Made by a program: the position numbers and the translations under genes. Below, piece by piece: positions 16,560 to 24,596 of a stretch of 64,000 nt of DNA (its first letter is position 1; each line of letters opens with the position of its first letter). Source of the stretch: Kluyvera ascorbata_C (GTDB lineage: Bacteria > Pseudomonadota > Gammaproteobacteria > Enterobacterales > Enterobacteriaceae); the NCBI RefSeq assembly GCF_044197065.1, contig NZ_JBIQOI010000006.1, positions 124,001 through 188,000 of the forward strand, given 5' to 3'. A model generated the notes under the pieces. That model saw nothing but the letters and a program-made list of their open reading frames with translations. It did no database searches and had not been told where the DNA came from.

Positions 16560-17423
16560 CTAATCCCCCAACGGCTGCCGGTCAGCCCCGCCCCGATGAC
16601 TATCCAGCGCCAGCTTAATCCGCCGCAGACGGTTTTTCGTCTCCGCTTTATTCACCACCGCCAATTCCGTCGCCAGCACGTCAACCATCGCCAGCATCGC
16701 GTAGCGCGAGGTGCTGGGCTTAAAGATATAGTCGTTTTCCCGCACGATAAGCGGCAGCACCAAATCGGCGTTCTCGGCAAGCGGCGTTGCCTCCGGGGTA
16801 ATGGCAATCACCTTCGCACCGTACTGACGCGCTATCGCCGCGCTCTCCACCACTTCCTGTGTATAGCCGCCGAGCGACAGCGCCAGCACCACATCGTTTG
16901 GCGACACCGCCGAGCACATCATTCTCACCAGCAGCCCGTCGCTCTGGCTCACCACCGGCAGGCCAAGGCGGAACAGACGGAACTGCACCTCCTGGGCACA
17001 AATGGTGGAGCCGCCGCCCATGCCGATGGCGAGGATCTGCCGCGCGCCGCTGAGCCACCCGACGGCACGGCTGAGCGAGGTGGGGTCCAGCGCCCGGCGG
17101 TTCATCTCCAGCACGTTGATGATCGTTTCGTAGATCCCTTGTACCCCTTCCAGATCCGGCACATCGAGAATAAAGCGCTGCCCTACCGCCAGCGACTGCG
17201 CGAGTTTCACTTTTAGCTCGCGGACGTCTTTGCAGCCAATGGCGCGGGCGAAACGGGTAATCGATGCCTGACTGGTCTCGGTCAGCTTCGCCATTTCGGC
17301 AATGGGTAAGGTGGTCGCCGTCTGAACGTCATCGAGAATAAACTGGGCGATCCGCTTCTCGGTGGCGGTCAGCTCGACAAAACGGTCGGTAATACAGGAA
17401 ATGATGTCGATGGATGCAGACAT
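16560..17423 (-). CDS. RpiR-family transcriptional regulator
   Basis: Standard-length RpiR regulator (287 residues): N-terminal HTH domain (about 1-77, with IAEMAKLTETSQASITRFARA) and SIS domain (about 120-260, with ILAIGMGGGSTICAQEVQFRL). The start at 17423 is chosen because AGGGG lies 6 bp upstream; an in-frame ATG 16 codons earlier has no such site. It lies between the D-amino-acid genes and a divergent ROK kinase. The SIS domain implies a phosphorylated sugar or amino-sugar effector, which fits the kinase better than the deacylase. Which neighbours it controls is unknown. Confidence 0.87.
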   Translation of the reverse strand: MSASIDIISCITDRFVELTATEKRIAQFILDDVQTATTLPIAEMAKLTETSQASITRFARAIGCKDVRELKVKLAQSLAVGQRFILDVPDLEGVQGIYETIINVLEMNRRALDPTSLSRAVGWLSGARQILAIGMGGGSTICAQEVQFRLFRLGLPVVSQSDGLLVRMMCSAVSPNDVVLALSLGGYTQEVVESAAIARQYGAKVIAITPEATPLAENADLVLPLIVRENDYIFKPSTSRYAMLAMVDVLATELAVVNKAETKNRLRRIKLALDSHRGGADRQPLGD

Positions 17424-17603
17424 GGTAAGCCCCTGAAATAAATAGCTGATACTTTGTACCATAGAAATCATGCGGCGGGGAAACGGACTCGCCGCACCGT
17501 GACGTACTGTTCAATGTTGGGAGAGGGCGCAAGTTTCAGCCTTCGACCGCCTGGCATAATAGCCTTCTCTTTTGCCAACATTACTCATAACTACGGAATA
17601 TAT

Positions 17604-18479
17604 ATGGCTATTTTGTTATTTGATTGGGGTGGGAGTTCTATTAAATACGGCGTCTGGCACCAGCAGACGCTGAGCGATACGGCCGCGGTTAAAACGCCAG
17701 AGAGCTGGGAGAAAATGCAGGCGCAACTACTGGAAATCTGCCGTCAGTACCAGCAGCGCTATGATATTCAGGGTGTGGCAATCAGCGCTCCCGGCAGCGT
17801 AGACCCTGAACGCGGCGTGATAGGTGGCCTGAGCGCCATTCCTTATATCCACTATTTCCCCATCGTCGAAGCGCTGACGGCGCTGTTTGGCCTGCCGGTC
17901 AGCATTGAAAATGATGCCAATGCCGCGGGCATTGCCGAAGCGGCGTTGGGCGCCGGACGCGATGACCGACACGTCCTGTTTGTGATTGTCGGTTCCGGTG
18001 TCGGTGGCGCTATCCTGGAAGATAAAGTACTGCGCCGCGGTAACCACGGCTACGCGGGTGAGTTTGGCCTGATGACGCTGGAGGGTGGGCAGACGTTCAG
18101 CGAGCTGGGTACCGCCGTGGCGATGGCGCGCCGTTACGCCCTGCGAATGTCGCTTGAGCTGGATTCTGTTTCCGGCGCTGAGGTGTTTCGCCTTGCCGAG
18201 CAGGGCGATGAGGTCGCGAAACAGGAAGTGGAACAGTTCTATCACTGGATGGCCGTCGGCCTGCTTAATTTACAGGTCTGCTACGATCCGGATTGTCTGG
18301 TGATTGGCGGCGGGATCTCCGCCAGTGATGCGATTTTTGCCGGGATCGTCTCTCGCTTAACCGATCTGGTTGCGGAAAAAAATCTCGCGGAATTTATGCC
18401 GAAACTACTGCTGTGCCAGTACCGCAACGATGCCAATCTTATCGGCGCGGCGGTGAGCTTTGCACAACAACACGGCTAA
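17604..18479 (+). CDS. ROK-family sugar kinase without the zinc-binding motif
   Basis: ROK-fold kinase (291 residues). The phosphate-binding loop is FDWGGSSIKYG (residues 6-16), the catalytic base lies in ENDANAAG (D104), and VGSGVGGAI and a late CLVIGGGIS motif complete the ATP site. The family's zinc His (normally GEIGH) is replaced by Leu (GEFGL, L156), and the usual Cys cluster after it is absent. This resembles beta-glucoside kinase-like ROK proteins rather than NagK/Mlc types. The start at 17604 is preferred because the fold begins there. It is divergent from an RpiR regulator (180 bp). The sugar substrate is unknown; a glucoside or amino sugar is plausible. Confidence 0.85.
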   Translation: MAILLFDWGGSSIKYGVWHQQTLSDTAAVKTPESWEKMQAQLLEICRQYQQRYDIQGVAISAPGSVDPERGVIGGLSAIPYIHYFPIVEALTALFGLPVSIENDANAAGIAEAALGAGRDDRHVLFVIVGSGVGGAILEDKVLRRGNHGYAGEFGLMTLEGGQTFSELGTAVAMARRYALRMSLELDSVSGAEVFRLAEQGDEVAKQEVEQFYHWMAVGLLNLQVCYDPDCLVIGGGISASDAIFAGIVSRLTDLVAEKNLAEFMPKLLLCQYRNDANLIGAAVSFAQQHG

Positions 18480-18579
18480 AATGCCGCTTCGGAGTGTTCT
18501 GGTTTCCCTCACGCTTTCAGCCAGCTAACCTAAAATGGTTAGAGTGATAATGATTTTAGCTGAGAAGCAGGAGGGAAAC

Positions 18580-18816
18580 ATGATGCAATATAAGCGACTT
18601 ACCGTAGCGATTCTGACGGCCGGCGCACTCTTTACCGTTGCTGGGTGTTCATCCAACCAGGCGTTAAAAACCACCGATGGGAAGACTATCGTGACCGACG
18701 GGAAACCACAGGTCGATGAGGATACCGGTCTGGTGTCGTATAAAAATGCCGAAACCGGGAAAACCGAACAGATTAACCGCGATCAGGTTCGGTCGATAGG
18801 TGAGCTCGATAACTAA
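18580..18816 (+). CDS. YgdI/YgdR-family small lipoprotein
   Basis: Short outer-membrane or periplasmic lipoprotein (78 residues). A signal peptide ends in the lipobox VAGC (residues 21-24), followed by SSN, so the mature N-terminus is lipidated Cys24. The rest is a DUF903 SH3-like domain with the conserved TDGKTIVTDGKP and QINRDQV patterns. Two adjacent ATGs (18580, 18583) follow an AGGAGGG; either may be used. There is no operon partner, and function is unknown across the family. Several paralogues are common in enterobacteria. Confidence 0.9.
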   Translation: MMQYKRLTVAILTAGALFTVAGCSSNQALKTTDGKTIVTDGKPQVDEDTGLVSYKNAETGKTEQINRDQVRSIGELDN

Positions 18817-18864
18817 ACGTTATTCGTGGCCCCGCGAAAGCAGTGCGGGGCCAGCGCATAGCGT

Positions 18865-19332
18865 TTAAATCAGTGCGCTATTGATTTTGACGATGATCTT
18901 ACGCAGCGGTGCGCCTGCACCAAGGCTGCTCATCGGGCGGTGCAGTTCGCCGGGGAAGATGATGGCAATCTCTTCCGGGTGCAGGTGAATCAGCGTTTCG
19001 CTGCTGATTTGCGTGCAGAAGCCAATATCATGCGCGTCGTTAAACGCGCCGTCTTCGACAATCTCCAGCCCCTTATTTCCCGCACCAATAATCTCTTCGC
19101 CCTTCAGCACGATGTGAATATCAATATATTGGCGATGGTACTCCGGACGCTGTTCGGCCAGCGGTTTGCTTTCCCCTTCCACCACGTTAAAGAACAGGTT
19201 ATCGCCATCGACGGTATATTTTCCCGGCGGTAGCGTGTGTGGCTCCTGATTAATCACGGCGCGCAGCGCCTTACGGATAGCCTGCGGATAAAAGGCGGTT
19301 TTCTCCGCGTGATGAAGCGTGTCGATAATCAT
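18865..19332 (-). CDS. YhcH/YjgK/YiaL-family cupin protein
   Basis: Small beta-barrel protein (155 residues) of the DUF386 family, same length as E. coli YiaL. Characteristic segments are RPEYHRQYIDIHIVLKGEE, the C-terminal FPGELHRP metal-like motif and IRKIIVKI-like ending (here LRKIIVKI). Family members occur in sugar-acid and sialic-acid operons and may act on sugar anomers or lactone forms; the reaction is not established. The start at 19332 overlaps the stop of the idnK-like gene by ATGA, giving translational coupling, so it is a member of the gluconate-type operon. Confidence 0.88.
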   Translation of the reverse strand: MIIDTLHHAEKTAFYPQAIRKALRAVINQEPHTLPPGKYTVDGDNLFFNVVEGESKPLAEQRPEYHRQYIDIHIVLKGEEIIGAGNKGLEIVEDGAFNDAHDIGFCTQISSETLIHLHPEEIAIIFPGELHRPMSSLGAGAPLRKIIVKINSALI

Positions 19333-19859
19333 GCCGGAACTCCCGATGTGGGTTGATGGGCTAAAAGGGTGAGCGAGCGGGCAACGATGCCTGGAACGTC
19401 GCCGGAAATATCGACCGGCAGAATGTCCGGCTCGCGATCGTCCGGGGCTTCCAGCGCGGCAAACTGGCTTTTCAGCAGCGCTTCCGGCATAAAGTGGCCT
19501 TTGCGCGCCTGCATACGCTGCAAGATGCAGTCGTAGTCGCCGGTCAGCCACAGAAAGCGCAGATGCGGATTACCCGCGCGCAGCTGGTCGCGGTAGCGCT
19601 TTTTCAGCGCCGAGCAGACCAGTACGCCGGACTCGTTTTTCTGCCCGAGGCTAAAGATCACATCGCCAATGCGCTCCAGCCACGGCTGGCGGTCGCTATC
19701 TTCCAGCGGCTGGCTGGAGGCCATTTTGATGATATTCGCCCGTGGGTGAAGGTCATCGCCGTCGATAAACTTCGCCCCCAGCGCTTGGGAAAGCGCTTGC
19801 CCGACGGTGGTTTTACCGGTGCCGGAGACGCCCATTAGAATAATGCATTGTCCTGCCAT
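19329..19859 (-). CDS. idnK: gluconokinase, IdnK type
   Basis: ATP-dependent kinase converting D-gluconate to 6-phosphogluconate (176 residues). The P-loop is GVSGTGKT (residues 10-17). FIDGDDLHP, CSALKKRYRD and ARKGHFMP motifs are those of the GntK/IdnK family, and the N-terminus MAGQCIILMG is closer to E. coli IdnK than to GntK. It sits between idnO (16 bp upstream) and the YhcH-type gene (ATGA overlap), forming a three-gene leftward operon. Its product enters the pentose phosphate or Entner-Doudoroff pathway. Symbol by resemblance; the genome may carry a separate gntK. Confidence 0.9.
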   Translation of the reverse strand: MAGQCIILMGVSGTGKTTVGQALSQALGAKFIDGDDLHPRANIIKMASSQPLEDSDRQPWLERIGDVIFSLGQKNESGVLVCSALKKRYRDQLRAGNPHLRFLWLTGDYDCILQRMQARKGHFMPEALLKSQFAALEAPDDREPDILPVDISGDVPGIVARSLTLLAHQPTSGVPA

Positions 19860-19874
19860 GGTTTTGCTCCCGAC

Positions 19875-20639
19875 TCAGACCGCAACCAGCATGCCGCCGT
19901 CAACAAACAGCAGATGCCCATTCACAAAATCCGAGGCTTTCGACGACAGGAACACCGCCGCGCCAACCAGCTCCTGCGGGTCACCCCAGCGGGCGGCTGG
20001 CGTACGTTTGCACAGCCAGTCGGTAAAGGCTTTATCGTCAACCAATGCCTGGGTCATGGCGGTTTTAAAGTAGCCCGGCGCAATACCGTTAACCTGAATA
20101 TTGTGGCGCGCCAATTCTACGCACATCCCGCGGGTCAGCATTTTGACCGCGCCTTTGGCGGCGGCGTACGGGGTGATGGTGTCGCGGCCCAGTTCGCTCT
20201 GCATCGAACAGATATTGACGATTTTGCCCGCGCTGCGCGTCATCATGCGTTTAGCCACGGCCTGGGAAACCAGGAACACGGCGGTCTGGTTCACGGCAAT
20301 CACGTCGTTCCATTCTTTCACCGGGAACTCGGTGAACGGATGACGGCGCTGGATACCGGCGTTATTAAACAGCACGTCGATAGCACCGATGCGCGCTTCA
20401 ATATCGGCAATGGCGTTTTCCACCGAATCCGGGTCGGTGACGTTAAAGACCGCGGTATGGGCGATGGCGCCCTCGTCGCGGAGTTTCATCGCCGCCTGCT
20501 CGGCGCGTTCTGCGGAGATATCGTTGATGATGATTTCCGCGCCGTACTGGGCCAGCCCCTGGGCCATCACGTAGCCGATACCCTGTCCTGAGCCGGTAAT
20601 TAAAATGCGTTTGCCTTGCAGGCTGAATAAGTTGTTCAT
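19875..20639 (-). CDS. idnO: gluconate 5-dehydrogenase (5-ketogluconate reductase), IdnO type
   Basis: Short-chain dehydrogenase (254 residues, same as E. coli IdnO) that interconverts 5-keto-D-gluconate and D-gluconate with NAD(P)H. The cofactor motif is TGSGQGIG (residues 15-22), and the catalytic residues are S145, Y158 and K162 (YAAAK). The C-terminal GDPQEL and SDFVNGHLLFVDGGM segments are nearly identical to IdnO. The start at the ATG at 20639 (AGGA 7 bp upstream) gives MNNLFSL, matching the family; a GTG immediately before it is unlikely. It is first gene of the operon, with a strong CRP-type site about 75 bp upstream. idnD and idnT are not linked here. Confidence 0.9.
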   Translation of the reverse strand: MNNLFSLQGKRILITGSGQGIGYVMAQGLAQYGAEIIINDISAERAEQAAMKLRDEGAIAHTAVFNVTDPDSVENAIADIEARIGAIDVLFNNAGIQRRHPFTEFPVKEWNDVIAVNQTAVFLVSQAVAKRMMTRSAGKIVNICSMQSELGRDTITPYAAAKGAVKMLTRGMCVELARHNIQVNGIAPGYFKTAMTQALVDDKAFTDWLCKRTPAARWGDPQELVGAAVFLSSKASDFVNGHLLFVDGGMLVAV

Positions 20640-20708
20640 CACAGTGTCCTGTATTGCGAGCCGATGCGCTAAGAAGATGTTCCCTATCTCACGGTTTTTG
20701 CCCCGGAG

Positions 20709-20732
20709 AAACTGTGATGAAGATCACTCTCG
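20709..20732. promoter_or_regulatory. candidate CRP site in the idnO/regulator divergent region
   Basis: TGTGA-TGAAGA-TCACT (20713-20728) is one base from the ideal TGTGA-N6-TCACA. It lies about 75 bp upstream of idnO and 165 bp upstream of the LacI-family gene. It suggests catabolite control of the idn-like operon. Confidence 0.7.
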
Positions 20733-20892
20733 GTTATGTTACAAAAAGGGGTTACAGCATGTGTGATCCTGAAGAGGAAAACCGCGCGAAAACCGCGCCA
20801 TACGGGGCTTTGACGCTGGGTTATCGCTTTCTCTTTTTTGTAACCTGCTGGCATAATAGGCCACAGGATTTCGGCAATGACGGGCAGGGCTA

Positions 20893-21885
20893 ATGAAAGT
20901 ACAACGCATCACGTTAGAGGATATCGCCGCGCTGGCGGGGGTAACCAAAATGACCGTCAGCCGCTATTTACGCACGCCCGAGAAGGTGAAGCCGGAAACC
21001 GCCGAGCGCATTGCCAGCGTGATTGAAGAGGTGGGCTACCAGCCGGATGCCGATAACCCCGCCATCAGCAGCAATGCCGCGCCGCGCATTGGCGTGCTCG
21101 TTCCCTCCTTTAATAACCAGATTTTCTCCGACGTGCTGGCAGGCATTGAATCCGTCACCACCGCCCACGGCTACCAGACGCTGGTGGTAAACTACGATTA
21201 CGACAGCCAACGCGAAGAAGAGCAGATTGCCACCGTGCTGGCGCTGAACGTTAAAGCGCTGCTGCTAACCGAATCGGTGCATACGCTGCGGGCGGAGAAA
21301 TACCTGAAAGCCGCGAAAATCCCGATTGCCGAGGTGATGGGTTTATCGGATAACGCCGACCGCATCAACGTGGGCTTTGATAATTACCGCGCCGGGTTGG
21401 ATATGACCAACATGCTGCTGGCGAGCGGTAAAAAGCAGATTATCTATTTTGGCTCGATGTCGGATATTCGCGATGAGCAGCGCTATGCGGGCTACTGTCG
21501 GGCGATGGAAGATGCGGGCCTGACGGTGGGACGTATTGCGCCGAACAAGGTCTCTTCGGTGTCGATTGGCACCGGCATGATGACCCTTGCCCGCCAGATG
21601 TATAAAGAGATGGACGCTATTCTCTGCACCAACGATGACCTCGCGGTGGGCGTGTTACAGGAGTGCATTGCTTCGGGTATCACGGTGCCGCAGGAAATGG
21701 CGATTGCCGGGTTCCATGGATTGGAAATTGGTCAGGTAGTGAGCCCGCGTCTGGCGAGCGTTTTGACGCCACGCTTTGAGATGGGCAAGGTCGCCACTGA
21801 GATTTTAATCAAGAAAATAAAAGGTTTACCGACTATCGAGAAGGTGGACTTGCACTATCGTTTATCGATGGGCGAAACCATCTAA
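20893..21885 (+). CDS. LacI-family regulator, IdnR/GntR-like
   Basis: LacI/GalR-type regulator of 330 residues. The N-terminal HTH (TLEDIAALAGVTKMTVSRYL, residues 7-26) is followed by a hinge and a periplasmic-binding-protein-like sensor domain (about 65-330). The sequence tracks E. coli IdnR/GntR throughout, notably VPSFNNQIFSDVLAGIES, CTNDDLAVG and IAGFHGLEIG. It is divergent from idnO-idnK and upstream of the 2-ketoacid reductase and MFS genes. The likely effector is gluconate, 5-ketogluconate or a phosphate ester. It is probably the local regulator of the ketogluconate set; activator or repressor role is not clear. Confidence 0.88.
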   Translation: MKVQRITLEDIAALAGVTKMTVSRYLRTPEKVKPETAERIASVIEEVGYQPDADNPAISSNAAPRIGVLVPSFNNQIFSDVLAGIESVTTAHGYQTLVVNYDYDSQREEEQIATVLALNVKALLLTESVHTLRAEKYLKAAKIPIAEVMGLSDNADRINVGFDNYRAGLDMTNMLLASGKKQIIYFGSMSDIRDEQRYAGYCRAMEDAGLTVGRIAPNKVSSVSIGTGMMTLARQMYKEMDAILCTNDDLAVGVLQECIASGITVPQEMAIAGFHGLEIGQVVSPRLASVLTPRFEMGKVATEILIKKIKGLPTIEKVDLHYRLSMGETI

Positions 21886-21888
21886 CTG

Positions 21889-21969
21889 GTAGGCCGGATA
21901 AGCGAAGCGCCATCCGGCAGCCCTGAGCAGATTGCCGGATGGCGGCATAAACGCCTTATCCGCCCTACC
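21889..21969. repeat. REP pair (BIME)
   Basis: Inverted REP units GGTAGGCCGGATAAGC... and ...CCTTATCCGCCCTACC flank GCCATCCGGCAG / TTGCCGGATGGCGG, lying between co-directional genes directly after the IdnR-like stop. Confidence 0.85.
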
Positions 21970-22004
21970 GCAAATGGCGTAATGTTATTTAATTGTTGCC
22001 ATCC

Positions 22005-22028
22005 AGCCCGCATTCCAGCGGGCTTTTG
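22005..22028 (+). terminator. probable terminator of the IdnR-like gene
   Basis: Stem AGCCCGC / GCGGGCT (22005-22011, 22018-22024) with loop ATTCCA, followed by TTTTG. The U tract is short, so efficiency is uncertain. Confidence 0.6.
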
Positions 22029-22044
22029 CTTCCACGATCACGTC

Positions 22045-22059
22045 ATCCGTAACACGGAT
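22045..22059. promoter_or_regulatory. palindrome in the promoter region of the 2-ketoacid reductase gene
   Basis: Perfect inverted repeat ATCCGT-AAC-ACGGAT, 98 bp upstream of the dehydrogenase ATG. A second, looser dyad (GATCTG...CAGATC, 22069-22088) and a CRP-like CGTGA-N6-TCGCA (22076-22091) follow. It could be an operator for the adjacent LacI-type regulator; unproven. Confidence 0.4.
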
Positions 22060-22157
22060 TTCTAACACGATCTGGCGTGATGCAGATCGCAAAATGACAT
22101 CGTGAAAACCCGTTTGATAGGCGTAACAAATTTCTAAACGCTTAAACAGGTAACACG

Positions 22158-23108
22158 ATGAATACTGCAAACCCAAACACGGTACTGTTGATTGCCCCGG
22201 TCGTAGACGGCCTGCTGGATAAACTCTCCACCGCTTTCCATGTCTATCGTCTGTATGAACAGGCTGACCCGCAGGCTTTCTTGCGCGATGTCGGCCATCA
22301 GGTGCGGGCGGTGGTTACCCGTGGTGATATCGGCGTTACCCGCGCCGTGCTGGAGCAATTGCCGAACGCTGGGCTGGTGGCCGTGTTTGGTGTTGGTACC
22401 GACGCGGTGGATCTCGACTATACCCGCGCCCATGACATTGCCGTCACCATCACTTCTGGCGTGCTGACCAACGACGTTGCCGACCTGGCGATGGGGCTGC
22501 TGCTGGCAGGCGCACGTCAGCTCTGCCAGGGCGACAAATTTGTTCGTGAAGGCAAATGGTTGAAACAAGGGCCGGGGCTGGCGACGCAGGTCAGCGGCAA
22601 ACGTATCGGCATTTTCGGCATGGGTAATATCGGCCAGGCCATTGCCCGTCGCGCCAGCGGGTTTGATATGGACATCCTCTACACCGACCGCAAAAAGCTC
22701 GACCACGTGGATTATCAGTGGTGCGCCGACCTGCACACCCTGGCTCATGAAAGCGATTTTCTGGTGATTGCCGCTTCTGGCGGCGCGGCAAACCGCGGGC
22801 TGATCGATGCTAGCGTGTTTAACGTGATGCCAAAACACGCGTGGCTGATTAACATCGCGCGCGGCACTCTGGTGGATGAGAAAGCCCTGATTCAGGCCCT
22901 GCAAAACGGCGTGATTGCCGGTGCCGGGCTGGATGTTTATGAAGACGAACCGCATGTGCCTGAGGCGCTGGTGGCGATGGATAACGTGGTGCTGCTGCCG
23001 CATGTGGCGAGCGCCACCCACGAAACACGTCAGCGGATGAGCGAGGTGGTGTTCAATAACGTCGCCGCCTTCTTCAGTGATACGCCGCTGCCGAATGCCA
23101 TTGATTAA
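22158..23108 (+). CDS. D-isomer-specific 2-hydroxyacid dehydrogenase (2-ketogluconate/hydroxypyruvate reductase type)
   Basis: NAD(P)H-dependent reductase of 316 residues. The Rossmann motif GMGNIG (154-159) and the family's catalytic triad are present: R235 (NIARG), E264 (DVYEDEP) and H282 (LPHVASATHE). The sequence is of the GhrB/hydroxypyruvate reductase group, whose members also reduce 2-keto-D-gluconate to gluconate. It precedes an MFS transporter by 56 bp and follows an IdnR-like regulator, so 2-ketogluconate reduction followed by IdnK phosphorylation is the best contextual guess. Glyoxylate/hydroxypyruvate reduction cannot be excluded. Confidence 0.87.
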   Translation: MNTANPNTVLLIAPVVDGLLDKLSTAFHVYRLYEQADPQAFLRDVGHQVRAVVTRGDIGVTRAVLEQLPNAGLVAVFGVGTDAVDLDYTRAHDIAVTITSGVLTNDVADLAMGLLLAGARQLCQGDKFVREGKWLKQGPGLATQVSGKRIGIFGMGNIGQAIARRASGFDMDILYTDRKKLDHVDYQWCADLHTLAHESDFLVIAASGGAANRGLIDASVFNVMPKHAWLINIARGTLVDEKALIQALQNGVIAGAGLDVYEDEPHVPEALVAMDNVVLLPHVASATHETRQRMSEVVFNNVAAFFSDTPLPNAID

Positions 23109-23164
23109 TCATCGGTGCTTTTCGCCATGCTGAGCATGGCTCCCCTCGAGAGAGAGTATAAATA

Positions 23165-24475
23165 ATGACTGAGAAAATACCTGGCACTCGCTGGCTGCGC
23201 ATCATTGCGCCTGTTCTCATCGCGTGCATTATTTCGTTTATGGACCGGGTTAATATCAGCTTCGCCTTGCCCGGCGGTATGGAGTCCGACTTGGGGATTA
23301 CCAGCCAAATGGCGGGGGTGGCGAGCGGGATATTCTTTATTGGTTATCTCTTCTTGCAGATACCGGGCGGGCGCATTGCGGTACACGGCAGCGGTAAGCG
23401 CTTTATTGCCTGGTCGCTGCTGGCATGGGCCATTGTCTCCATTGCCACCGGCTTTGTGACCCACGAATACCAACTGCTGGTGCTGCGCTTTATTCTCGGC
23501 GTGTCCGAGGGTGGGATGCTGCCGGTGGTGCTGACGATGGTCAGCAACTGGTTCCCGGAAAAAGAGATTGGTCGCGCTAATGCCTTTGTGATGATGTTCG
23601 CTCCGCTGGGCGGCATGCTCACCGCGCCGGTCTCCGGGGCGATTATCTCAGCGCTCGACTGGCGTTGGCTGTTTATCATCGAAGGGCTGCTGTCGTTCGT
23701 GGTACTGACGGTATGGTGGCTGATGATAAGCGACCGCCCGGAAGAGGCCCGCTGGCTGCCGGAACGCGAGCGTGAATATCTGATTACCGCGTTAACCGCC
23801 GAGCGAGAAGCGCGACGTTCGGAAGCGCCAGTCAGCAACGCGCCGGTGCGGGAGGTGTTCCGCAACTCCGGATTGATGAAGCTGGTGCTGCTCAACTTCT
23901 TCTACCAGACCGGGGATTACGGCTACACGCTGTGGCTGCCGACGATCCTCAAAAACCTGACCGGCGCCAATATGGCGAGCGTCGGCGTGCTGGCTATCCT
24001 GCCGTTTATCGCTACGCTTGCCGGGATCTACATTATCTCCCTGTTCAGCGACCGCAGCGGGAAGCGTCGGTTGTGGGTTCGCTTCTCACTCTACGGCTTT
24101 GCCGCCGCGCTGCTGGCTTCGGTGGTACTGCGTGACCATGTGGTGGCGGCCTATATTGCGCTGGTGGTGTGTGGCTTCTTCCTGAAAGCGGCGACCAGTC
24201 CGTTCTGGTCAATTCCGGGGCGTATCGCCATGCCGGAAGTGGCGGGCAGCGCACGTGGCGTCATCAACGGTCTGGGTAACCTGGGCGGCTTCTGCGGGCC
24301 GTATCTGGTCGGGGTGATGATCTACTTCTACGGCCAGAACGTGGCGGTATGTGCGCTGGCGGGCTCGTTAATTATCGCCGGGACGATCACCTTCTTCCTG
24401 CCGAAACATTGTGACCTGACCGCGCCATCTGACCAACCGCCGGTCGCGGATAAACCGGCCAATCAACCTTCTTGA
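23165..24475 (+). CDS. MFS transporter, anion:cation symporter family (candidate sugar-acid permease)
   Basis: Twelve-helix major facilitator protein of 436 residues. The N-terminal FMDRVNISFA motif and the loop LRFILGVSEGGMLP are signatures of the anion:cation symporter subfamily that carries hexuronates, galactonate, glucarate, phthalate and 2-ketogluconate. A central cytoplasmic loop (about 190-225) separates the halves. The Pro-rich hydrophilic tail is short. It lies directly after the 2-ketoacid reductase gene in the same direction, likely one transcript. Uptake of a keto-sugar acid such as 2-ketogluconate is inferred from context only. A GC-rich dyad lacking a U run (24483-24505) follows. 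Confidence 0.87.
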   Translation: MTEKIPGTRWLRIIAPVLIACIISFMDRVNISFALPGGMESDLGITSQMAGVASGIFFIGYLFLQIPGGRIAVHGSGKRFIAWSLLAWAIVSIATGFVTHEYQLLVLRFILGVSEGGMLPVVLTMVSNWFPEKEIGRANAFVMMFAPLGGMLTAPVSGAIISALDWRWLFIIEGLLSFVVLTVWWLMISDRPEEARWLPEREREYLITALTAEREARRSEAPVSNAPVREVFRNSGLMKLVLLNFFYQTGDYGYTLWLPTILKNLTGANMASVGVLAILPFIATLAGIYIISLFSDRSGKRRLWVRFSLYGFAAALLASVVLRDHVVAAYIALVVCGFFLKAATSPFWSIPGRIAMPEVAGSARGVINGLGNLGGFCGPYLVGVMIYFYGQNVAVCALAGSLIIAGTITFFLPKHCDLTAPSDQPPVADKPANQPS

Positions 24476-24596
24476 TCCTGTCGGGGGCGTGGTTCTCATG
24501 CCCCCCAATTCCTGCTGTTGTGTTAACTGATCCTGTAAGTGTCATCATTAACTGTCTAAACTCAGGGATAAAATAATGAAGTAAGACAGGCGAAAC

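Noticed and set aside
17424..17603. Operator for the second RpiR regulator (TGATACTTT shared with the 14349-14550 region)
   Set aside because: Only a 9-base match without dyad symmetry; likely chance in AT-rich promoters.
20737..20756. TGTTAC...GGTTACA as a GntR/IdnR operator
   Set aside because: Half-sites are in direct rather than clean inverted arrangement, and the central CG of LacI-type operators is missing; could be part of a promoter only.
22134..23021. 295-residue open frame antisense to the 2-ketoacid reductase gene
   Set aside because: The plus-strand frame has a full Rossmann motif and catalytic triad; the antisense product has no recognisable domain.
24483..24505. GC-rich hairpin after the MFS gene as terminator
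   Set aside because: GGGGGC...GCCCCC stem is clear but no U tract follows on either strand.
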